Source: Gemmobacter sp. (GTDB lineage: Bacteria; Pseudomonadota; Alphaproteobacteria; Rhodobacterales; Rhodobacteraceae). From it: a stretch of DNA of 10,449 bases. The stretch's first letter is position 1. Each line of letters starts with the position of its first letter. The translations under genes and the position numbers were made by a program. Positions 5,811 through 10,449 of this stretch are shown here, piece after piece. Under the pieces are notes generated by a model. That model ran no database searches, was not told the DNA's origin, and saw nothing but the letters and a program-made list of their open reading frames with translations. Location of the stretch: positions 16,714-27,162 of the forward strand of contig DOMY01000187.1 of NCBI GenBank assembly GCA_003509785.1, read 5' to 3'.

Positions 5811-5916
5811 TCCGGCAGATTGCCGCAAAACCCACGCCGCCCGGTTAATGCAGCGTCCCGACGCAGGGCCGACGCGAACCAGACGGGGGCCAGACGGCGG
5901 CGGGCTGTCACATCAC

Positions 5917-5945
5917 TTGCACCGAAAGGTCATAGGCCCTATGTG
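5917..5945 (+). promoter_or_regulatory. Probable nspC promoter with overlapping palindrome
   Basis: TTGCAC (5917-5922) and TATGTG (5940-5945) are spaced 17 bp, giving a transcript start near 5952 and a leader of about 32 bases. A perfect inverted repeat CATAGG-C-CCTATG (5931-5943) overlaps the spacer and -10 element and could be a repressor site. Between 5811 and 5916 I see only a short direct repeat and no gene. Confidence 0.45.
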
Positions 5946-5983
5946 CACCGCTTCTGTCCCTTTTGGCCGCCGGGGGGAATCCC

Positions 5984-7078
5984 ATGATCCAGACACCGTA
6001 TTACCTCATCGACCGGGCGAAACTCGCCCGCAACATGGAAACCATCGACCGGCTGCGCCATGCCTCTGGCGCCAAGGCCCTGCTGGCGCTGAAATGCTTT
6101 GCCACCTGGGGCGTCTTCGATCAGATGCGCGACCATATGGATGGCACCACCTCCTCCAGCCTGTATGAACTGCGGCTGGGGCGCGAGAAGTTTGGCAAGG
6201 AAACCCACGCATATTCAGTGGGTTGGGCAGATCACGAAATCGCCGAGGCCGTGGGCTACGCCGACAAGATCATCTTCAATTCCATTGGCCAGCTGGAACG
6301 GTTCGACAATCAATCCGCCCAGATCGAACGCGGCCTGCGCCTGAACCCGCGGTTTTCCACCAGCGGTTTCGATCTGGCCGATCCGGCCCGGCCCTTCTCG
6401 CGTCTGGGGGAATGGGATGCCGGCAAGATCGAAACGGTGATGGACCGGATCACCGGCTTCATGATTCACTACAATTGCGAAAACGACGATTTCGATCTGT
6501 TCGACCAGCAACTGTCGAGAATCGAAGAAGAATTTGGCCCGCTGCTGAAACGCCTGAAATGGGTCAGCCTCGGCGGCGGCATCCATTTCACCGGCGAGGG
6601 CTATCCGGTTGACCGTCTTGCCGCGCGGCTGCGCGCCTTCCAGGATCGCTTTGGCGTGCAGGTCTATCTGGAACCGGGCGAGGCCGCGATCACCAATTCC
6701 GCCACGCTTGAAGTGTCGGTCATCGACATTCTGAACAATGGCAAGGATCTGGCCATCGTGGATTCCAGCGTCGAGGCGCATATGCTCGATCTGCTGATCT
6801 ACCGGCTTCCCGCCAAGATGGATGTGCAGGGCGATCATCCCTATATGATCTGCGGAAAATCCTGCCTTGCCGGCGATATCTTCGGTGAATTCAACTTCCC
6901 CGCACCACTGAATGTGGGCGACAGGCTCAGCATTGCCGATGCGGCAGGCTATACCATGGTCAAGAAAAACTGGTTCAACGGCGTGAAGATGCCCAGCATC
7001 GTCGTGCGTGAGCTGGATGGATCCCTGACCGTGAAACGCGAATTCGGCTATGCCGATTTTGAGGCCAGCCTCGGCTGA
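5984..7078 (+). CDS. nspC: Carboxynorspermidine/carboxyspermidine decarboxylase
   Basis: PLP-dependent decarboxylase of the fold type III (alanine racemase-like) group. It removes CO2 from carboxyspermidine or carboxynorspermidine to give spermidine or norspermidine, in the cytoplasm. The 364-residue product shows the PLP lysine Lys37 in LLALKCFATWGVF. SSSLYELRLG (57-66) follows, then the glycine-rich phosphate-binding loop SLGGGIHFTGEGYP (195-208), YLEPGEA (228-234) with a conserved Glu, and the active-site segment ICGKSCLAGDIFGE (289-302) with Cys294 and Asp298. GYTMVKKNWFNG (322-333) completes the pattern. Length fits NspC (about 365-380). ATG 5984 follows a GGGGGGA ribosome binding site at about 5972-5978. 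The dehydrogenase of the same pathway follows after 50 bases, which strongly supports the assignment. In alphaproteobacteria the main product is generally spermidine. Confidence 0.95.
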   Translation: MIQTPYYLIDRAKLARNMETIDRLRHASGAKALLALKCFATWGVFDQMRDHMDGTTSSSLYELRLGREKFGKETHAYSVGWADHEIAEAVGYADKIIFNSIGQLERFDNQSAQIERGLRLNPRFSTSGFDLADPARPFSRLGEWDAGKIETVMDRITGFMIHYNCENDDFDLFDQQLSRIEEEFGPLLKRLKWVSLGGGIHFTGEGYPVDRLAARLRAFQDRFGVQVYLEPGEAAITNSATLEVSVIDILNNGKDLAIVDSSVEAHMLDLLIYRLPAKMDVQGDHPYMICGKSCLAGDIFGEFNFPAPLNVGDRLSIADAAGYTMVKKNWFNGVKMPSIVVRELDGSLTVKREFGYADFEASLG

Positions 7079-7128
7079 CCGCCCCTCCCCCAATACCTTC
7101 CCTCTGTCCTTAAAGGAGACGGTTCGAA

Positions 7129-8364
7129 GTGAAACGGAACGTTCTTATCATCGGCGCCGGTGGCGTGGCTCAGGTCGTGGCGCATAAATGCGCGCAGCAT
7201 AACGATAAACTGGGCGATCTGCATATTGCCAGCCGCACACAGGCCAAATGCGAGGCGGTGATCGCCAGCGTTCACGAAAAGAACGCGATGAAAGTACCCG
7301 GCGTGTTTGCGGCCCATGCCGTCAACGCGATGGACAGCGCCGCCGTGGCTGCGCTGATCCGCCAGACCGGCGCGCAGATCGTCATCAACGTCGGCTCGTC
7401 ATTCGTGAACATGACCGTGCTGGAGGCCTGCATCGAAACCGGCGCGGCCTATATGGATACGGCCATTCACGAAGATCCGAAAAAGATCTGCGAAACGCCG
7501 CCTTGGTACGGCAACTACGAATGGCAACGCCGTGACCGCTGCAAGGCGGCGGGCGTGACGGCGATCCTTGGCATCGGCTTTGATCCCGGCGTGGTGAACG
7601 CCTGGGCGCGCGTGGCCGAAGGGATGCTGGACAAGATCACCTCGATCGACATCGTGGATATCAACGCGGGCAGCCATGGCAAATGGTTTGCCACCAACTT
7701 TGATCCCGAGATCAACTTCCGCGAATTTACCGGCACCGTCTATTCCTGGCAGCAGGGCGCCTGGCAGGAAAACAAGATGTTCGAGATCGGCAAAACCTGG
7801 ACCCTGCCGGTGGTGGGCGATCAGAAGGCCTATCTGACCGGCCATGATGAGGTGCACAGCCTGTCGAACCGCTATAAAGAGGCCGATGTCCGCTTCTGGA
7901 TGGGCTTTGGCGATCACTACATCAACGTGTTTACCGTGTTGAAAAACCTGGGCCTTCTGTCCGAAAAGCCGGTGAAGACCGCCGAGGGGTTGGAGGTTGT
8001 GCCGCTGAAGGTGGTGAAGGCCGTGCTGCCCGATCCGGCGAGCCTTGCGCCGAACTATACCGGCAAGACCTGCATCGGTGATGTGGTGCGCGGCGTGAAG
8101 GACGGGGTGGAAAAGGAAATCCTGATCTATAACGTGGCCGATCACAAGGAAGCCTATGAAGAGGTGGGCAGCCAGGGCATCAGCTATACCGCAGGCGTGC
8201 CCCCCGTTGCCGCCGCGCTGCTGATTGCCGATGGCACCTGGGATGTGGGCAGCATGATGAATGTCGAAGATCTGGACCCGAAGCCGTTCATCAACCTGCT
8301 GAACACCATGGGGCTTCCCAGCCGGATCAAGGATGAAAACGGCGACCGTCCGCTGGAATTCTGA
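7129..8364 (+). CDS. Carboxynorspermidine/carboxyspermidine dehydrogenase (saccharopine dehydrogenase family)
   Basis: NADPH-dependent reductive condensation of L-aspartate beta-semialdehyde with putrescine (or 1,3-diaminopropane), giving carboxyspermidine (or carboxynorspermidine), the substrate of the upstream decarboxylase. The 411-residue product has an N-terminal Rossmann fold with VLIIGAGGVAQVVAHK (5-20), an ASRT segment (34-37) and INVGSSFVNMTVLEAC (beginning near 86). Long family-typical stretches include YMDTAIHEDP, GFDPGVVNAWARVA, DINAGSHGKWFATNFDPEINFREF and GISYTAGVPPVAAALLIADG. Length matches the family (about 400-415). Annotation pipelines often call it saccharopine dehydrogenase or Lys1, but pairing with nspC makes the polyamine role far more likely. 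The start is GTG 7129, with AAAGGAG at 7112-7118 ten bases upstream, a slightly long spacing. The operon ends at a strong terminator 33 bases after the stop. Confidence 0.93.
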   Translation: MKRNVLIIGAGGVAQVVAHKCAQHNDKLGDLHIASRTQAKCEAVIASVHEKNAMKVPGVFAAHAVNAMDSAAVAALIRQTGAQIVINVGSSFVNMTVLEACIETGAAYMDTAIHEDPKKICETPPWYGNYEWQRRDRCKAAGVTAILGIGFDPGVVNAWARVAEGMLDKITSIDIVDINAGSHGKWFATNFDPEINFREFTGTVYSWQQGAWQENKMFEIGKTWTLPVVGDQKAYLTGHDEVHSLSNRYKEADVRFWMGFGDHYINVFTVLKNLGLLSEKPVKTAEGLEVVPLKVVKAVLPDPASLAPNYTGKTCIGDVVRGVKDGVEKEILIYNVADHKEAYEEVGSQGISYTAGVPPVAAALLIADGTWDVGSMMNVEDLDPKPFINLLNTMGLPSRIKDENGDRPLEF

Positions 8365-8396
8365 GCCAGAGGTTTACAAACGGCCCTTCACAAACG

Positions 8397-8424
8397 AAAA
8401 CCCCCGCCACCGGCGGGGGTTTTT
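8397..8424. terminator. Bidirectional rho-independent terminator
   Basis: Perfect 12-bp inverted repeat (8397-8408 with 8412-8423) around a 3-base ACC loop. Each arm has an A4 or T4 outer end and a CCCCCGCC/GGCGGGGG core, with a fifth T at 8424. It reads as a hairpin with a U-run in both directions, serving the polyamine operon (plus) and the ABC importer operon (minus), whose last stop codon begins four bases beyond. Confidence 0.92.
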
Positions 8425-8427
8425 CAT

Positions 8428-9192
8428 TCAGCCCTGCGGCCGTTCTGCCCAGCCGGCAAAGATGCGTTCCAGCAGGACCACGGCGTAGTAAAGCACGATC
8501 CCCAGGAAGGCGAGCGCGATCAGAACGGCAAACATCAGCGGGTAATCCCCGTTGGTTTCCCCCGATTTGAACAAGGCCCCCAGCCCCCGGCCATGCGGGC
8601 TGACGATTTCCACCAGATTGGTGCCGATGAAGGCCAGCGTGACCGAAACCTTCAGCGCACCAAAGAACTCCGGCAGGGTTTTCGGCAGGGCGATCTTGCG
8701 GAAGATGGTGAAGCGCGAGGCGCCAAGGGCGCGCAGGATATCGCGATATTCCGGCTCCAGCGTCGACAGGCCGATGCCAACCGAAACGGCAATGGGGAAG
8801 AAGCTGATCAGGAAGGCCATCAGCACCGTGTTGAAATCATGCTGCCCGATGAACAGCAGCGCCAGCACCGGCACCAGCGTGGCCTTGGGCACCGCGTTGA
8901 ACCCCACCAGCAGCGGATAGAGCGCCTCGCGCGCCAGACGCGAAAAGCCCATCACCATGCCCAGAAGCGTGCCGAAGATCACCGCCAGCCCCAGCCCCAG
9001 CACCGTGCGCCACAGCGTCTGCCAGCCCATCACCAGAAACAGCTCCCAGAAGCGGACATAGGCGGCGGGCAGATCGGTGGGCGAGGCCATGACGTAATTG
9101 GGCCAGCCATTGGCCCAGACGATCAGCTCCCACACAGCCAGAAAGGCGGCGATGGCCGCCAGTGGCACGGCGATTTTCTGTAGCGTTTCCAT
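8428..9192 (-). CDS. ABC transporter permease, nitrate/sulfonate/taurine (SsuC-like) family
   Basis: Inner-membrane subunit of a binding-protein-dependent importer. The 254-residue product has about six hydrophobic segments (near 8-27, 62-82, 92-116, 121-143, 180-197 and 219-243). The conserved cytoplasmic loop that docks with the ATPase (EAA-type motif) is seen as DILRALGASRFTIFRKIALPKTLP (151-174). Length and pattern match the SsuC/TauC/NrtB-type BPD_transp_1 family. The chosen start ATG 9192 shares its A with the TGA stop of the ATPase gene (TGATG). It is preceded by GGAGGG at 9198-9203, so translation is probably coupled. A TTG one codon earlier is also open but less likely. It is the last gene of the importer operon, and its substrate cannot be deduced from the permease. 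Confidence 0.93.
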   Translation of the reverse strand: METLQKIAVPLAAIAAFLAVWELIVWANGWPNYVMASPTDLPAAYVRFWELFLVMGWQTLWRTVLGLGLAVIFGTLLGMVMGFSRLAREALYPLLVGFNAVPKATLVPVLALLFIGQHDFNTVLMAFLISFFPIAVSVGIGLSTLEPEYRDILRALGASRFTIFRKIALPKTLPEFFGALKVSVTLAFIGTNLVEIVSPHGRGLGALFKSGETNGDYPLMFAVLIALAFLGIVLYYAVVLLERIFAGWAERPQG

Positions 9193-9977
9193 CAATGCCC
9201 TCCGTCGCGGCCCTGCGCGATGCGGATCTGGTCGCGCAGCACATGCAGCATTTCGGTGGCCTTTGGCGTGTAAAGAATATCAATCGTGCGATCCGCCGGC
9301 AGATCGACATCCAGCACATATTGCGTGCGCGCAGGCCGCCCCGACAGCACGATGACCTGATCGCCCAGAAACACGCTTTCGCGCAGATCATGGGTAATCA
9401 GCACGCAGGTAAAGGGTTCGGCGGCGCGCAGGTCGCGCATGGTCTGCCACAGATCCTCACGCGTGAAATTGTCAAGCGCGCCAAAGGGTTCATCCATGAT
9501 CAGCACATCCGGCCGGTGCACAATGGCGCGGCACAGGCTGGCGCGTTGCCGCATCCCGCCCGAAAGTTCGGATGGGCGCTTGGCCTCGAAGCCTTTCAGC
9601 CCGACCATTTCCAGCAGGTGACAGGCGCGGGCCTCGGCCTCGGCGCGTTTCATCTGCGGCGCCACGATTTCCAGCGGCAGCATCACGTTTTCAAGGATGG
9701 TCCGCCATTCCAGCATGACCGGGTTCTGAAACGCCATGCCCACCGTCTTGCGCGGCGAGGTGACGCGTTCGCCATGCAGCCAGACCTCGCCCCGGTCGGG
9801 TTTCATCAACCCGGAGACCAGCCGCGTCAGCGTGGATTTACCGCAGCCCGAGGGGCCGACCACAGCGCAGAATTCGTCCTGCGGCACCGTGACATTCAGA
9901 TTGTCCAGCACCGGCAGCGGGCCGGATCTGGTGCGATAGGCGTGTGAAACGCCCTTGATTTCAATGAGATTGTTCAT
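9192..9977 (-). CDS. ABC transporter ATP-binding protein, nitrate/sulfonate/taurine (SsuB-like) family
   Basis: Cytoplasmic ATPase powering the importer. All nucleotide-binding motifs are present in the 261-residue product: Walker A GPSGCGKST (41-49), Q-loop Gln84 (AFQNP), signature LSGGMRQR (138-145), Walker B VLIMDE (158-163), D-loop GALD (166-169) and switch His196 (ITHD). The last 50 residues, after VIVLSGRPAR, are typical of the SsuB/TauB/NrtD subfamily and carry no separate regulatory domain. The gene lies between the binding-protein gene (48 bp upstream, with a hairpin in the gap) and the permease gene (1-base overlap). ATG 9977 is preceded by a modest G-rich ribosome binding site. The family is certain but the transported compound is not. 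Confidence 0.95.
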   Translation of the reverse strand: MNNLIEIKGVSHAYRTRSGPLPVLDNLNVTVPQDEFCAVVGPSGCGKSTLTRLVSGLMKPDRGEVWLHGERVTSPRKTVGMAFQNPVMLEWRTILENVMLPLEIVAPQMKRAEAEARACHLLEMVGLKGFEAKRPSELSGGMRQRASLCRAIVHRPDVLIMDEPFGALDNFTREDLWQTMRDLRAAEPFTCVLITHDLRESVFLGDQVIVLSGRPARTQYVLDVDLPADRTIDILYTPKATEMLHVLRDQIRIAQGRDGGH

Positions 9978-9992
9978 CCTGCCCCCGGATTT

Positions 9993-10019
9993 GGCGGGGC
10001 GGCACGGGGCCGCCCCGCC
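9993..10019 (-). promoter_or_regulatory. GC-rich intercistronic hairpin between binding-protein and ATPase genes
   Basis: Perfect 11-bp inverted repeat (9993-10003 with 10009-10019, arm GGCGGGGCGGC) with a 5-base loop, beginning seven bases after the stop of the binding-protein gene in transcription direction. No T-run follows. Such stems in ABC importer operons commonly protect the upstream message or partly stop transcription, so that binding protein is made in excess over ATPase and permease. That role is inferred here. Confidence 0.65.
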
Positions 10020-10025
10020 AGATGT

Positions 10026-10449
10026 TCATTCCAGCTTCAGGCTGCCATCGGTGGGCAGCCAGGCGGGATCGAAGTAAAGGGCCGCATCCGGTGTCGTCTG
10101 AAACTCGTAAACCGTCTTCGTCTGCTCGATGGCTTTTGCCATTCTCTCGGGGTCGATCGCACCCATGCCATTGGCGCGGGCGAAATCGGTCAGCACGTTG
10201 TCGGCGATGGCCAGACCGAGGCGGCGTTCCTCAAGCCCGGCATCGGCGGCGGGATTGCGTTTCATCAGGCTTTCGACAGCCAGGGCCGGATTGGCGATGG
10301 CCTCTTTCCAGCCCTTGGCAGTGGCCCGCAGGAAGCCGGTCACCGCTTCGGGATTGGCTTTGGCGAAATCGGTATTGACGATGATGGCATTGCCATAGAG
10401 CGCCACCCCGTAATCCGACATCAGCAGCACGGTCAGATCATCGGCGGGC
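10026..10449 (-). CDS. ABC transporter substrate-binding protein, NMT1/THI5-like (5' end cut by window edge)
   Basis: C-terminal 140 residues of a periplasmic substrate-binding protein of the type that partners SsuB/SsuC-like subunits. The visible part reads ...LLMSDYGVALYGNAIIVNTDFAKANPEAVTGFLRATAKGWKEAIANP. The Y-G-N-A-I-I-V-N-T-D-F strand and the helix F-L-R-A-T-x-K-G-W are characteristic of NMT1/OpuAC-like type II binding proteins. It ends YFDPAWLPTDGSLKLE. The reading frame enters from the right edge, so the signal peptide and ligand-binding N-lobe are outside the window. It is the first of the three importer genes seen here. Relatives transport nitrate, taurine, alkanesulfonates, pyrimidine precursors or riboflavin, and the fragment does not discriminate among these. 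Confidence 0.85.
   Translation of the reverse strand, partial: PADDLTVLLMSDYGVALYGNAIIVNTDFAKANPEAVTGFLRATAKGWKEAIANPALAVESLMKRNPAADAGLEERRLGLAIADNVLTDFARANGMGAIDPERMAKAIEQTKTVYEFQTTPDAALYFDPAWLPTDGSLKLE

Noticed and set aside
5879..5897. Direct repeat CCAGACGG, two copies 11 bp apart, between the BrnA-like gene and nspC
   Set aside because: Helical phasing is suggestive, but the motif is short, GC-rich and uncorroborated; chance is likely.
6215..7093. Minus-strand open frame of 292 codons antisense to nspC
   Set aside because: Shadow of nspC, with no family pattern and no ribosome binding site or operon context.
7129..8364. Reading the second polyamine gene as a lysine-pathway saccharopine dehydrogenase
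   Set aside because: The adjacent nspC and the family-typical sequence fit carboxy(nor)spermidine dehydrogenase better.

Overview
This window looks like a chromosomal segment of an alphaproteobacterium, most likely of the family Rhodobacteraceae. The evidence is strongly GC-rich coding DNA with G/C-ending codons, TspO, UbiG and proline iminopeptidase sequences of the Rhodobacter/Paracoccus type, and an intergenic motif (around 3229-3252) that I recall as common in Rhodobacterales. No rRNA, tRNA, CRISPR array, IS element or transposase gene was seen.

Layout. Positions 1-1444 (minus) hold a proline iminopeptidase gene (pip) followed by tspO, which runs off the left edge. Divergent from pip, positions 1500-3181 (plus) hold ubiG (ubiquinone O-methyltransferase) and, overlapping its stop codon, a membrane-anchored DUF4105/Lnb-type protein. 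A convergent 164-bp gap with several hairpins separates these from an aldo-keto reductase of the YghZ (L-glyceraldehyde-3-phosphate reductase) type on the minus strand (3346-4392). Then comes an isolated AT-rich gene (4530-5318, plus). It encodes an unrecognised protein with two membrane segments, a coiled coil and a possible winged-helix end, and it is the clearest sign of horizontal transfer here. It converges with an orphan BrnA-type antitoxin-like gene (5327-5797, minus).

Positions 5984-8364 (plus) form a two-gene polyamine operon: carboxynorspermidine decarboxylase (nspC) and carboxynorspermidine/carboxyspermidine dehydrogenase. Together they make spermidine (or norspermidine) from a diamine and aspartate semialdehyde without S-adenosylmethionine. 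A strong bidirectional intrinsic terminator (8397-8424) divides this operon from a converging ABC importer operon (8428-10449, minus). In transcription order that operon encodes a substrate-binding protein (cut by the right edge), an ATPase and a permease of the nitrate/sulfonate/taurine (NMT1/SsuABC-like) family. A GC-rich hairpin lies between the binding protein and the ATPase.

Most of the window is ordinary housekeeping and transport DNA. The parts most worth a second look are the AT-rich membrane/coiled-coil gene, the regulatory DNA it shares with the aldo-keto reductase gene (a shared palindromic -35 element and a 26-bp inverted repeat), and the orphan antitoxin-like gene beside it. I did not find a clear multi-gene novel system. 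No gap without a gene exceeds 300 bases.
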